This document shows positions 53,424 to 61,768 of a stretch of DNA of 64,000 nt, in pieces. The notes below the pieces were generated by a model. It worked only from the letters and a program-made list of their open reading frames with translations, was not told the origin of the DNA and made no database searches. Made by a program: the position numbers and the translations under genes. This stretch comes from Streptococcus mitis (lineage in GTDB: Bacteria > Bacillota > Bacilli > Lactobacillales > Streptococcaceae), in the NCBI RefSeq assembly GCF_001281025.1, contig NZ_CP012646.1, positions 1,021,001 through 1,085,000 on the forward strand, written 5' to 3'. Position 1 is the first letter of the stretch; every line of letters begins with the position of its first letter.

Positions 53424-54335
53424 ATGTACGATACTATTATTATCGGTGCTGGTCCTGCAGGAATGACTGCAGCCTTGTATGCTGCTCGAAGCAATCTCAA
53501 AGTAGGCTTGATTGAAGGTGGTCTGCCAGGTGGTCAGATGAATAATACCTCTGATATCGAAAATTACCCAGGATACGCTAATATTAGTGGGCCAGAATTG
53601 GCAGAAAAAATGTTTGAACCGCTTGAAAATCTTGGTGTTGAGCACATTTATGGTTATGTTGAAAATGTAGAAGACCATGGTGATTTTAAGAAAGTGATGA
53701 CTGATGTCCAAACATATGAAACACGTACAGTTATCGTAGCAACTGGTTCTAAACACCGTCCTTTGGGAGTACCTGGAGAAGAAGAACTGAACAGTCGTGG
53801 TGTTTCTTACTGTGCCGTGTGTGATGGTGCTTTCTTCCGTGACCAAGATTTGTTGGTAGTTGGTGGTGGAGATTCAGCTGTTGAAGAAGCCCTCTTCTTG
53901 ACTCGTTTTGCTAAGACTGTTACCATTGTTCACCGTCGTGACCAACTTCGTGCACAAAAAGTGTTACAAGATCGCGCCTTTGCGAATGAGAAAATCAGCT
54001 TTATCTGGGATTCTGTAGTGAAGGAAATTAAGGGTGAAAACCGAGTAGAATCTGTCGTTTTTGAAAATGTAAAAACAGGTCAAGTGACAGAACAAGCCTT
54101 CGGAGGTGTCTTTATCTATGTTGGTTTGGACCCTCTTAGCGATTTTGTTAAAGAATTGAATATCCAAGATCAGGCAGGATGGATTGTGACAGATAACCAC
54201 ATGAAAACTGCAGTTGATGGTATCTTTGCAGTTGGAGATGTTCGCTTGAAGGACCTCCGCCAAGTAACAACAGCAGTTGGAGATGGAGCTATCGCTGGTC
54301 AAGAAGCCTATAAATTTATCACAGAACATAGTTAA
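53424..54335 (+). CDS. trxB: Thioredoxin reductase
   Basis: The 303-residue flavoprotein passes electrons from NADPH to thioredoxin. It has the FAD motif IIIGAGPAGMTAALYAAR, the redox CAVC pair in VSYCAVCDGAFF, the NADPH motif VVGGGDSAVEEAL and a final FAVGDVRLKDLRQVTTAVGDGAIA (seen as GIFAVGDVRLKDLRQ). Active-site and domain order are normal. AAGAAGGAAA precedes the start. A bidirectional terminator follows. Confidence 0.96.
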   Translation: MYDTIIIGAGPAGMTAALYAARSNLKVGLIEGGLPGGQMNNTSDIENYPGYANISGPELAEKMFEPLENLGVEHIYGYVENVEDHGDFKKVMTDVQTYETRTVIVATGSKHRPLGVPGEEELNSRGVSYCAVCDGAFFRDQDLLVVGGGDSAVEEALFLTRFAKTVTIVHRRDQLRAQKVLQDRAFANEKISFIWDSVVKEIKGENRVESVVFENVKTGQVTEQAFGGVFIYVGLDPLSDFVKELNIQDQAGWIVTDNHMKTAVDGIFAVGDVRLKDLRQVTTAVGDGAIAGQEAYKFITEHS

Positions 54336-54339
54336 TCAT

Positions 54340-54377
54340 AAAAAAGTTTCCAATCAGATGACTGGAAACTTTTTTAT
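54340..54377. terminator. Bidirectional terminator between trxB and the rRNA methyltransferase gene
   Basis: AAAAAAGTTTCCA-ATCAGATGAC-TGGAAACTTTTTT. Confidence 0.9.
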
Positions 54378-55102
54378 AGTCTATTTCGGAAAACTTCGTA
54401 CATGAGAATGGCTGCAGCAACACTGGCATTGAGGCTTTGAACATGTCCATTCATAGGAATGGTAATCATTTCATCAACCTGTTTTTTGATGTTGCTAGAA
54501 ATGCCTTTTCCTTCATTTCCGATGATGAGGGCGATTTTCCCTTTTGTATTCCACTTGTGGCAAGGAGTACCATTCATATCCGTTCCAAAGGTCCAGAATC
54601 CTTCATCCTTGAGTTTGTCTAGAGTTTGGCTCAGATTGGTCACTCGAGCGATTGGGACGTGCTCAATAGCACCTGTGGCCGTTTTGGCAACGACAGGAGT
54701 AACACCGACAGCACGATGTTTGGGAATGATGACACCTGAAACGTTGGTCGCATCGGCTGTTCTTAAGATGGAGCCTAAGTTGTGAGGGTCGGTTAACCCG
54801 TCCAGAATTAATAGCAAAGGATTTTCTTCTTGGCGTGTTTTGGCAAGGATTTGGTCCAGCCCACTATAGGCAAATTCGGACACTCGTAGAACAAAACCTT
54901 GGTGGACAGCACCTTCAGTCATCTCAGAGAGGGATTTTTTTGAGGTCCAAGAAATGGAGACCTTCTTTTCTGTAGCTAGTTCCTTGACTTTCTCAACATT
55001 CTTACCTCGGAGATCTTCTTGGAGGTAAAGTTTGTTTCCTGTGTTTGCAAGGAGGGCTTCGGTAACGGCGTGGACGCCATAGACAATATCATTTGTTTTC
55101 AT
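54374..55102 (-). CDS. TrmH/RlmB-family 23S rRNA (or tRNA) 2'-O-methyltransferase
   Basis: The 242-residue SPOUT enzyme has an N-terminal substrate-binding domain (DIVYGVHAVTEALLA) and the SPOUT knot motifs LLILDGLTDPHNLGSILRTADATN (seen as LDGLTDPHNLGSILRTA), KIALIIGNEGKGIS and LNASVAAAILMYE. It methylates a ribose 2'-OH in rRNA, most likely like RlmB, since the Gm2251 enzymes share this build. ATG 55102 lies 6 bases after TATAAT; AGAGG between them could be a ribosome site if the mRNA starts earlier. Confidence 0.88.
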   Translation of the reverse strand: MKTNDIVYGVHAVTEALLANTGNKLYLQEDLRGKNVEKVKELATEKKVSISWTSKKSLSEMTEGAVHQGFVLRVSEFAYSGLDQILAKTRQEENPLLLILDGLTDPHNLGSILRTADATNVSGVIIPKHRAVGVTPVVAKTATGAIEHVPIARVTNLSQTLDKLKDEGFWTFGTDMNGTPCHKWNTKGKIALIIGNEGKGISSNIKKQVDEMITIPMNGHVQSLNASVAAAILMYEVFRNRL

Positions 55103-55117
55103 GCCTCTATTATAACA
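55100..55117 (-). promoter_or_regulatory. Extended -10 promoter predicting a leaderless mRNA for the methyltransferase
   Basis: On the minus strand TGTTATAAT ends 6 bases before the ATG, so transcription would start at or next to the A of ATG. The T-tract of the def terminator (TTTTGTG) leads into it. The layout repeats that at 10018-10037. Confidence 0.6.
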
Positions 55118-55118
55118 C

Positions 55119-55145
55119 AAAACCCCGTCTTGCAACGGGATTTTC
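55119..55145 (-). terminator. Terminator of def
   Basis: On the minus strand AAAATCCCGT-TGCAAG-ACGGGGTTTT. The T-run is followed at once by the next promoter. Confidence 0.8.
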
Positions 55146-55146
55146 T

Positions 55147-55758
55147 TTATTCTAGAATTAGTAAACCATCTTTAACTTCAAATGGGTCTTTTTCATTGAT
55201 GCGATCGTAAAACATGATGCCGTTGATGTGGTCAATTTCATGCTGAACAACGATGGAGTTGTAGCCTTTGAGTTTGATACGGTGTTTTTCTCCATCCTTG
55301 TCAAAGTAGTCAACAGTAACGCGGGCATGGCGAACAACATAGCCAGGTACGTTGCGGTCAACAGAAAGGCACCCTTCTCCTTCGCCAAGAGCAGCGTCTT
55401 GAACAGAGTGAGAGACGATTTTTGGATTGTACATAATAGCTTGCAAGTCGTAAGCTTCCTGTGGAGTTTCGCCTTCTTCGACAATGTTTGGCACCAAAAC
55501 AGCGATAATACGTTTTGAGATATCTAATTGAGGAGCAGCAAGTCCAACCCCACCGCGGAGTCCCATTTTTTCAGCCATTACAGGATCTTGGGAATGTTTA
55601 AGGAATTGCATCATCTTTTCTCCAAGGATGATTTCCTGGTCAGACAAGGGGAAAGTAACTTCCTCAGCAACCGCGCGTAGAGTAGGATTCCCTTCGCGGA
55701 TAATATCGTTCATATCAATTAAGTGAGCAGCTTTTGTAATACGTTCTATAGCAGACAT
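55147..55758 (-). CDS. def: Peptide deformylase
   Basis: The 203-residue zinc/iron enzyme removes formyl groups from new proteins. Motif 1 is GGVGLAAPQ, motif 2 is GEGCLSVD (metal Cys), motif 3 is [12 protein letters not shown] (metal His pair and Glu). The insert pattern is that of type II (Gram-positive) deformylases. The frame opens at 55773, but AAGGAGAG lies before the ATG at 55758. It ends in a terminator that abuts the promoter of the methyltransferase gene. Confidence 0.95.
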   Translation of the reverse strand: MSAIERITKAAHLIDMNDIIREGNPTLRAVAEEVTFPLSDQEIILGEKMMQFLKHSQDPVMAEKMGLRGGVGLAAPQLDISKRIIAVLVPNIVEEGETPQEAYDLQAIMYNPKIVSHSVQDAALGEGEGCLSVDRNVPGYVVRHARVTVDYFDKDGEKHRIKLKGYNSIVVQHEIDHINGIMFYDRINEKDPFEVKDGLLILE

Positions 55759-55932
55759 TTTCTCTCCTTTCATTACTTCTACATGATATCACAAAATGAC
55801 AAGGAATGAAAGCATTATGGCATCGAGCTTTTATAGAAAATGCCTACTAGGTTCGATTCAATTGTGAAAGAATTACTTATCTATGATATAATAAAAAGAA
55901 AAGGCTTGCATTAGAAAGTGGGGAGAATAAAG

Positions 55933-57258
55933 ATGCAAAGAAGACAAGATAGACATAAACGTGGACCAGTTTTTCGTTTTATGAGGGGTTTTGTAAACTT
56001 TTTTAGGAGTTATCGCAAGTGGAGTAATAAGGGATTTGTGGCTATACTCTTGCTAGCAGTTGCTTTATCAATGGGCTTGGTCTTGTTGTTTGAAAGTTTC
56101 CAAGGAATCCCTTTAACCAGTCAAAAAAAGGATGCCATTTCTCAAGAAGCAAATAAGACGAATCAAAATGCTAAAGATCAAGAAGAGGAAAAAACTGCTA
56201 GAATTATGGCCAACGGGGACCTCCTCTATCATATTCCCATCTATCGTTCTGCTTTAAAAGAAGATGGAACCTATGATTTTCATGAAAATTTTGATTATGT
56301 GAAACCATGGCTCAAACAAGCAGACTTGATTATAGGTGATTTTGAAGGTACTGTGAACAAGGACCACTATTTGGCAGGTTATCCTCTCTTTAATGCACCT
56401 GGAGAAGTCATGGATGCTATCAAGGATGCCGGTTATCAAGTGCTAGATTTGGCACATAACCATATCCTAGATTCACAAATAGAAGGTGTGGTTTCAACAG
56501 CAGATGCTATTGAGAAGGCAGGAATGACACCTATTGGAGTGTATACGCATGAGTCCCGTGATCAAGCTCCACTGGTTATCAAGGAAGTGAATGGTATCAA
56601 GGTTGCACTTTTGGCCTATTCTTATGGTTTTAATGGAATTGAGCAAAGTATTTCTCAAGAAGACTATAACCGCTATCTTTCAGATCTAAATGAAGACAAG
56701 ATGAAGGCTGAAATTGAGCGTGCAGAGAAGGAAGCGGATATCACCATTATCATGCCTCAGATGGGTGTGGAGTATCGCTTGGAACCAACTGAAGAACAAA
56801 AGGCTCTTTATCACAAGATGATCGATTGGGGAGCTGATATTATCTTTGGAGGGCATCCTCACGTAGTTGAACCATCTGAAACGGTTGAAAAAGATGGAGA
56901 CAAGAAACTCATTATCTATTCAATGGGGAACTTCATTTCCAATCAACGAATTGAAACCATGCAAGATGAAGAGAATGCTAAGTGGACAGAGCGTGGCGTG
57001 CTCATGGATGTGACCATTAAGAAAAAGGCTGGTAAGACGACAATCGAAACTGCCAAAGCACATCCTTCTTGGGTAAATCGTACACCGAAAGGAACCTATT
57101 CTCCAGAAGGTTATCCACTATTCCTATACCAAACTTATATCTTAGAAGATTTTATTGAGGGTGGTAGTCATCGTGACCAGTTAGATGAAGCGACTAAGGA
57201 ACGAATTGATACAGCCTATAAAGAAATGAACGAACACGTAGGATTGAAGTGGGATTAG
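55933..57258 (+). CDS. CapA/PGA_cap-family membrane-anchored metallophosphatase-like protein
   Basis: The 441-residue protein has a basic N-terminus, a membrane helix (about 32-55: FVAILLLAVALSMGLVLLFES), a charged linker, and a CapA domain: ARIMANGDLLYH, ADLIIGDFEGTVN, VLDLAHNHILD, YGFNGIEQ and FGGHPHVVEP, YSMGNFISNQ. The motifs resemble calcineurin-like phosphoesterases of poly-gamma-glutamate systems, but no other capB/capC genes are beside it. Real role unknown. GGGAG precedes the ATG at 55933; the frame opens at 55918. Confidence 0.88.
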   Translation: MQRRQDRHKRGPVFRFMRGFVNFFRSYRKWSNKGFVAILLLAVALSMGLVLLFESFQGIPLTSQKKDAISQEANKTNQNAKDQEEEKTARIMANGDLLYHIPIYRSALKEDGTYDFHENFDYVKPWLKQADLIIGDFEGTVNKDHYLAGYPLFNAPGEVMDAIKDAGYQVLDLAHNHILDSQIEGVVSTADAIEKAGMTPIGVYTHESRDQAPLVIKEVNGIKVALLAYSYGFNGIEQSISQEDYNRYLSDLNEDKMKAEIERAEKEADITIIMPQMGVEYRLEPTEEQKALYHKMIDWGADIIFGGHPHVVEPSETVEKDGDKKLIIYSMGNFISNQRIETMQDEENAKWTERGVLMDVTIKKKAGKTTIETAKAHPSWVNRTPKGTYSPEGYPLFLYQTYILEDFIEGGSHRDQLDEATKERIDTAYKEMNEHVGLKWD

Positions 57259-57279
57259 CTTGAATCCAGAGGGAAGTAA

Positions 57280-58107
57280 ATGACGATTAAGGTAATTGCA
57301 ACAGATATGGATGGGACCTTGCTGGATTCTAGAGGCCAGCTTGATCTCCCACGCTTGGAAAAGATTTTAGATCAGTTGGATCAAAGGGGTATTCGTTTTG
57401 TCATCGCGACGGGCAATGAAATTCATCGCATGAGGCAACTACTGGAGCACTTGGTCGATCGAGTGGTTCTGGTTGTTGCAAACGGTGCTCGTATTTTTGA
57501 AAACAATGAACTGATTCAGGCTCAGACTTGGGATGATGCCATTGTTGATAAGGCTTTGGCTCGTTTCAAGGATCGAGCGTGTCAGGACCAGTTTGTTGTA
57601 ACGTCTATGAAGGGTGGTTTCGTCAAAGAAGGTACGATTTTTACAGACCTTGAAAGTTTTATGACTCCAGAAATGATTGAAAAATTCTACCAACGGATGC
57701 AATTTGTGGACGAATTAACCTCTGACCTCTTTGGTGGTGTGCTCAAGATGAGTATGGTTGTTGGTGAGGAACGTTTGAGTTCGGTCTTGGAAGAAATCAA
57801 TGACCTCTTTGATGGCCGTGTTCGTGCTGTATCGAGTGGCTATGGTTGCATTGATATCCTTCAAGCTGGAATTCATAAAGCATGGGGCTTGGAAGAATTA
57901 CTCAAGCGCTGGGACTTGACCTCCCAACAAATCATGGCTTTTGGTGACAGTGAAAATGATGTTGAAATGCTTGAAATGGCTGGAATTGCCTATGCGATGG
58001 AAAATGCTGATGATAAAGCCAAAGCTGTGGCTACTGCTCTAGCGCCAGCCAATAGCCAAGGAGGAGTTTATCAAATCTTGGAAAACTGGTTAGAAAAAGG
58101 AGAATGA
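57280..58107 (+). CDS. HAD-superfamily Cof-type phosphatase
   Basis: The 275-residue phosphatase has the HAD motifs: motif I KVIATDMDGTLLDSRG, motif II FVIATGN, motif III Lys in the KAWGLEELLKRW region and motif IV MAFGDSENDVEML. The cap domain is type C2 (Cof). Substrates are usually sugar phosphates or nucleotides; here unknown. It follows the CapA-like gene by 21 bases and its stop lies one base before the next start, so the three may form an operon. Confidence 0.92.
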   Translation: MTIKVIATDMDGTLLDSRGQLDLPRLEKILDQLDQRGIRFVIATGNEIHRMRQLLEHLVDRVVLVVANGARIFENNELIQAQTWDDAIVDKALARFKDRACQDQFVVTSMKGGFVKEGTIFTDLESFMTPEMIEKFYQRMQFVDELTSDLFGGVLKMSMVVGEERLSSVLEEINDLFDGRVRAVSSGYGCIDILQAGIHKAWGLEELLKRWDLTSQQIMAFGDSENDVEMLEMAGIAYAMENADDKAKAVATALAPANSQGGVYQILENWLEKGE

Positions 58108-58108
58108 A

Positions 58109-58744
58109 GTGGCAGTACAGTTATTAGAAAATTGGTTACTAAAGGAACAAGAAAAAATCCAAACGAAGTATCGTCACTTAAATCAGGTTTCTGTTGTAGA
58201 GCCAGACATTCTTTTTATTGGGGATTCCATTGTCGAATATTATCCTCTGCAGGAACTATTTGGGACTTCGAAGACGATTGTCAATCGAGGCATTCGAGGG
58301 TATCAGACAGGGCTGTTATTAGAAAATCTAGATGCGCATCTGTACGGTGGAGCAGTAGATAAAATTGTCCTTTTGATTGGGACAAATGATATCGGAAAAG
58401 ATGTGCCTGTGAATGAGTCTCTCAATAATCTCGAAGCTATCATACAATCCATTACTCGCGATTATCCATTGACTGAGATTAAATTGCTTTCCATTTTGCC
58501 AGTCAATGAGGGAGAGGAGTACAAGCAGACAGTCTATATCCGCACGAATGAAAAAATCCAGAAATGGAATCAAGCCTATCGAGAGCTTGCTTCAGCCTAT
58601 ATGCAGGTAGAATTTGTGCCAGTTTTTGATAGTTTGACAGACCAGGCAGGCCAACTCAAAAAAGATTATACAACTGATGGGTTGCACCTTAGTGTTACTG
58701 GTTATCAGGTTTTGACCAAAGCTTTGAAAGACTATCTTTTGTAG
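58109..58744 (+). CDS. GDSL-family (SGNH) hydrolase
   Basis: The 211-residue esterase-like protein has block I DILFIGDSIVEYYPL (nucleophile Ser), the Gly block NRGIRGYQTG, block III LLIGTNDIGKD (Asn) and block V TTDGLHLSVTGYQVL (Asp and His). It may act on lipids or acetylated sugars. There is no signal peptide, so it is cytosolic. The start is GTG 58109 after AAAAGGAG. It follows the HAD gene directly. Confidence 0.88.
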   Translation: MAVQLLENWLLKEQEKIQTKYRHLNQVSVVEPDILFIGDSIVEYYPLQELFGTSKTIVNRGIRGYQTGLLLENLDAHLYGGAVDKIVLLIGTNDIGKDVPVNESLNNLEAIIQSITRDYPLTEIKLLSILPVNEGEEYKQTVYIRTNEKIQKWNQAYRELASAYMQVEFVPVFDSLTDQAGQLKKDYTTDGLHLSVTGYQVLTKALKDYLL

Positions 58745-58760
58745 TTAGTTGATTTCCTTT

Positions 58761-58789
58761 TTGCATTTTTACCATAGATAAGGTATAAT
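58761..58789 (+). promoter_or_regulatory. Promoter of the tmRNA gene
   Basis: TTGCAT (58761-58766) and TATAAT (58784-58789) are 17 bases apart, about 17 bases before the tmRNA. Confidence 0.75.
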
Positions 58790-58805
58790 AGTTCTATTAT
58801 CTTTT

Positions 58806-59150
58806 GGGGTCGTTACGGATTCGACAGGCATTATGAGGCATATTTTGCGACTCGTGTGGCGACGTAAACGCTCAGTTAAATATAACTGCAAAAAATAACA
58901 CTTCTTACGCTCTAGCTGCCTAAAAACCAGCAGGCGTGACCCGATTTGGATTGCTCGTGTTCAATGACAGGTCTTATTATTAGCGAGATACGATCAAGTC
59001 TTGTCTAGCGGCTTGATAAGAGATTGATAGACTCGCGGTTTCTAGGCTTGAGTTATGTGTCGAGGGACTGTTAAACGAATACATAACCTATGGTTGTAGA
59101 CAAATATGTTAGCAGATGTTTGGACGTGGGTTCGACTCCCACCGGCTCCA
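58806..59150 (+). ncRNA. ssrA: Transfer-messenger RNA
   Basis: The RNA starts GGGGTCGTTACGGATTCGAC and ends GGTTCGACTCCCACCGGCTC followed by CA, the two halves of a tRNA-Ala-like domain. The tag frame at 58888-58923 reads AKNNTSYALAA and stops. It rescues stalled ribosomes and marks proteins for proteolysis. The tag is the one known in streptococci. A terminator (AACGTTG/CAACGTT with T-run) lies at 59165-59190. Confidence 0.97.
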
Positions 59151-59164
59151 TTATTAATTGGTGA

Positions 59165-59191
59165 AACGTTGTTAAATCAACGTTTTTTATT
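59165..59191 (+). terminator. Terminator of ssrA
   Basis: AACGTTG-TTAAAT-CAACGTT followed by TTTT. Confidence 0.85.
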
Positions 59192-59586
59192 TTGAAGTTC
59201 TTTATAAAAACTAAAAAAATGAACTTAACGTTCAAAAATTAGACATAACAAATTAAAAAATATACCGACTTTTATCTCCCTGAATGATATAATGATTGTA
59301 TATTGTGGGTTTATTGTAATGTTGTGTTTGATTTTCAAAAAGAACAATTATCTAGAAGAAGAGAATATATAACATAGTTTTGAAATGATTCTTGAATTTG
59401 AACATTGGGTATAATTGAGTACGATTTTAAAAATTTTTGAATATAGACTTAGATACTTTATCTTGGTTGATAGAGTATTTACTTTAAAATACAAGGGTAA
59501 CAGGTAAAAAATTAAATAAACAAAAAATGATGTTTATTCGTGATGTTAGGTTTGATAAATCCAATCGTTCTAGTATTTTTATTTTT
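59192..59586. other. AT-rich spacer without recognisable gene
   Basis: About 395 bases very rich in A and T. TATAAT-like sequences occur (for example in GGGTATAATTGAGTA near 59408), and one may drive the tRNA gene. No open frame with a good ribosome site was found. Confidence 0.5.
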
Positions 59587-59674
59587 GGAGAATTACTCAA
59601 GAGGCTGAAGAGGACGGTTTGCTAAATCGTTAGGTCGGGTAACTGGCGCGAGGGTTCGAATCCCTCATTCTCCG
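59587..59674 (+). tRNA. tRNA-Ser (anticodon GCT)
   Basis: 88 bases with acceptor GGAGAAT/ATTCTCC, a long variable arm typical of Ser, T-arm GGTTCGAATCC and anticodon GCT (59621-59623) between TT and AAA. It reads AGC and AGT codons. The discriminator base is G, as usual for serine tRNAs. Confidence 0.95.
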
Positions 59675-59752
59675 TTAGAATAATCTTGAGATTTTCTAAA
59701 GAAACACTCTTAGGGACTTTTTCCAAGAGTAAATTTTATAAAGAGGTGTATT

Positions 59753-60664
59753 ATGAAAAAAGTTAAGTTGCTTGGTATTTTAGCGCTCTCAGCAGTTGTC
59801 TTAGGTGCTTGTTCTTCACTTCCGAGTCAGTCAGGGTCGAATTCTGACAAAACCGAACAAACTGATAAGAAAGAAGAATCAGTCAAAGAAAAAGTTACAA
59901 AAGATGCTGAAACTTTATTAGATGCAGTTTTGACTACTGATATTGCTAAGTTTAAAAAGATTTACGGCGAAACCTATGAAAAATGGACTGAGGCAGTATT
60001 TGCGGTTCAAACTAGTGAAAAGGTAAAAGATGATGGTCTTACACCAGCCTCTACCTATTCTGTTCAATGGCATGCTGATTTCCCTATTGAAACACCAGAA
60101 GAAACAATTACTGGTTTCTTAAAAGTAAGACGAAAAATGTTCCAGGAGATTGGTTCTTACTCTATTAAGGATGTTAAGTTAGACGAATCAGGGAGTTCAG
60201 CTACTGTAACTTTTACATCTAAAAAGTTGCATTCTAAGGGCTTGGCTTCTTCAACAAGAGACGTTTTAACAACTCTAATTGGAGGGATTGACAACTTAGG
60301 TAAGTACAATACTGCGGGATCAAATGTTGATATTAAACGATACCAAACATTAATTTCGTACTGGATTTTTGAGCATCTGTTTAGGCATGATTTTACTATC
60401 TATAACGATGTTGACCCTAACTTAGCGTATACACCATTTACTACTGGAGATTTTGATACTGAAATTAAATTAACCAAAGATAAGGATGGCAACTGGCTTA
60501 TCTCTCAAGAGGATTATCGTACTCTAGCGACTGAGTTAATTGATAATACAGAAGGTTATGATACTGTTGTCCGAAGTAATGTTTCAAAATCTAACGACAA
60601 AGGCAAATCTAGTGATAAATCGACAGACAACTCCTCAGATAAAAAAGATAAAAGTAGTATCTGA
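59753..60664 (+). CDS. Putative lipoprotein of unknown function
   Basis: The 303-residue protein has a lipoprotein signal (MKKVKLLGILALSAVVLGAC with lipobox LGAC, Cys20). A Ser/Asp/Lys-rich linker is followed by a globular middle (LLDAVLTTDIAKFKKIYGET and TFTSKKLHSKGL) and a disordered Ser/Lys/Asp-rich C-terminus (SNDKGKSSDKSTDNSSDKK). It was not recognised; it recalls DUF5105-like streptococcal lipoproteins. AAAGAGGTG precedes the start. It lies between two tRNA-Ser genes of opposite orientation. A terminator (AAAGCAAGTAG/CTACTTGCTTT) follows at 60678-60715. Confidence 0.8.
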   Translation: MKKVKLLGILALSAVVLGACSSLPSQSGSNSDKTEQTDKKEESVKEKVTKDAETLLDAVLTTDIAKFKKIYGETYEKWTEAVFAVQTSEKVKDDGLTPASTYSVQWHADFPIETPEETITGFLKVRRKMFQEIGSYSIKDVKLDESGSSATVTFTSKKLHSKGLASSTRDVLTTLIGGIDNLGKYNTAGSNVDIKRYQTLISYWIFEHLFRHDFTIYNDVDPNLAYTPFTTGDFDTEIKLTKDKDGNWLISQEDYRTLATELIDNTEGYDTVVRSNVSKSNDKGKSSDKSTDNSSDKKDKSSI

Positions 60665-60677
60665 TAATTAGTTTAAA

Positions 60678-60726
60678 AAGTAAAGCAAGTAGTTTATAAT
60701 AGCTACTTGCTTTATTTCGTTTTATT
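60678..60726 (+). terminator. Terminator of the lipoprotein gene
   Basis: AAAGCAAGTAG-TTTATAATA-GCTACTTGCTTT followed by ATTTCGTTTT. Confidence 0.8.
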
Positions 60727-60778
60727 AGCAAAAAAGATACAACTTTTGTCGTATCCTAGAAATAATTTTTCTTTTCTA

Positions 60779-60866
60779 CGGAAGACATGGGATTCGAACC
60801 CACGCACGCTGTTACACGCCTACCGCGTTTCCAACACGGCCTCTTAAGCCTCTTGAGTAATCTTCC
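60779..60866 (-). tRNA. tRNA-Ser (anticodon GGA)
   Basis: 88 bases on the minus strand with acceptor GGAAGAT/GTCTTCC (one G-T pair), a long variable arm, T-arm GGTTCGAATCC and anticodon GGA (complement of 60830-60832). It reads TCC and TCT codons. It faces the other tRNA-Ser across the lipoprotein gene. Confidence 0.95.
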
Positions 60867-60939
60867 AATACTTACTCAAATAGTCTACCATAAAGGTTCT
60901 TATCTTGCAATAAAAATTCTGGAAATAAGAAAAATGATA

Positions 60940-61014
60940 GAATTTGAAAGAAAATGATAAAAAACGCTTGACTTTGAAAGAAAGTGTGATAGAATGAATA
61001 CTGTAAACGATAAC
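60940..61014 (+). promoter_or_regulatory. fru operon promoter with repeated operator-like motif and cre-like site
   Basis: TTGACT (60967-60972) and TAGAAT (60989-60994) are 16 bases apart. TTTGAAAGAAA(A/G)TG occurs twice, near 60947 and 60973, on both sides of the -35, a good candidate for the FruR operator. CTGTAAACGATAACA (61000-61014) fits the cre consensus except at its first base and lies just before the ribosome site. Confidence 0.65.
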
Positions 61015-61027
61015 AGGAGGTGATTCG

Positions 61028-61768
61028 GTGTTAAAAACAGAGCGGAAACAACTGATTTTAGAGGAGTTAAATCAACATCATGTAGTTTCTCTAGAAAAAT
61101 TAGTTAGTTTGTTAGAAACGTCAGAATCAACGGTTCGAAGAGACTTGGATGAGTTGGAAGCAGAAAACAAGCTTCGTCGCGTGCATGGTGGAGCAGAATT
61201 GCCTCACTCCTTGCAGGAAGAAGAAACCATTCAAGAAAAATCTGTCAAAAACCTTCAAGAGAAGAAGTTGTTGGCTCAGAAAGCAGCCTCTCTCATAAAG
61301 GAACAAGATGTCATCTTTATCGATGCTGGAACAACAACTGCTTTTTTGATTCATGAATTGGTTAATAAGAATGTTACAGTCGTGACCAACTCGATTCACC
61401 ATGCCGCACAGTTGGTTGAAAAGCAGATTCCAACTGTCATGGTTGGAGGAAGTGTCAAGATGGCGACAGATGCTAGCATCGGGGGCGTTGCTCTTAACCA
61501 GATTAACCAATTGCACTTTGACCGTGCCTTTATCGGGATGAATGGTGTAGATGATGGCTATTATACGACTCCTGATATGGAGGAGGGGGCTGTGAAGCGT
61601 GCTATTTTAGAGAATGCCAAACAGACCTATGTCTTGGTGGATTCGTCTAAAATTGGACAAACTTGCTTTGCCAAGGTAGCACCACTCAAACGCGCTATCG
61701 TTATCACAAGTCAAGGGCATGAACTCTTGCAGGCTATTAAGGAGAAAACGGAGGTAATAGAAGTATGA
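61028..61768 (+). CDS. fruR: DeoR-family repressor of the fructose operon
   Basis: The 246-residue protein has the DeoR helix-turn-helix (LEKLVSLLETSESTVRRDLDELEAENKLRRVHGGAEL, seen as SESTVRRDLDELEAENKLRRVHGG) and the sugar-phosphate sensor domain (FIDAGTTTAFLIHEL, VVTNSIHHAAQL, DRAFIGMNGVDDGYYTTPDMEE). It probably senses fructose-1-P. The start is GTG with AGGAGGTG upstream. It overlaps fruK by 4 bases (ATGA). Confidence 0.93.
   Translation: MLKTERKQLILEELNQHHVVSLEKLVSLLETSESTVRRDLDELEAENKLRRVHGGAELPHSLQEEETIQEKSVKNLQEKKLLAQKAASLIKEQDVIFIDAGTTTAFLIHELVNKNVTVVTNSIHHAAQLVEKQIPTVMVGGSVKMATDASIGGVALNQINQLHFDRAFIGMNGVDDGYYTTPDMEEGAVKRAILENAKQTYVLVDSSKIGQTCFAKVAPLKRAIVITSQGHELLQAIKEKTEVIEV

Noticed and set aside
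55933..58744. A capsule or poly-gamma-glutamate locus around the CapA-like gene
   Set aside because: No capB, capC or polymer export genes are nearby; the neighbours are a HAD phosphatase and a GDSL hydrolase.
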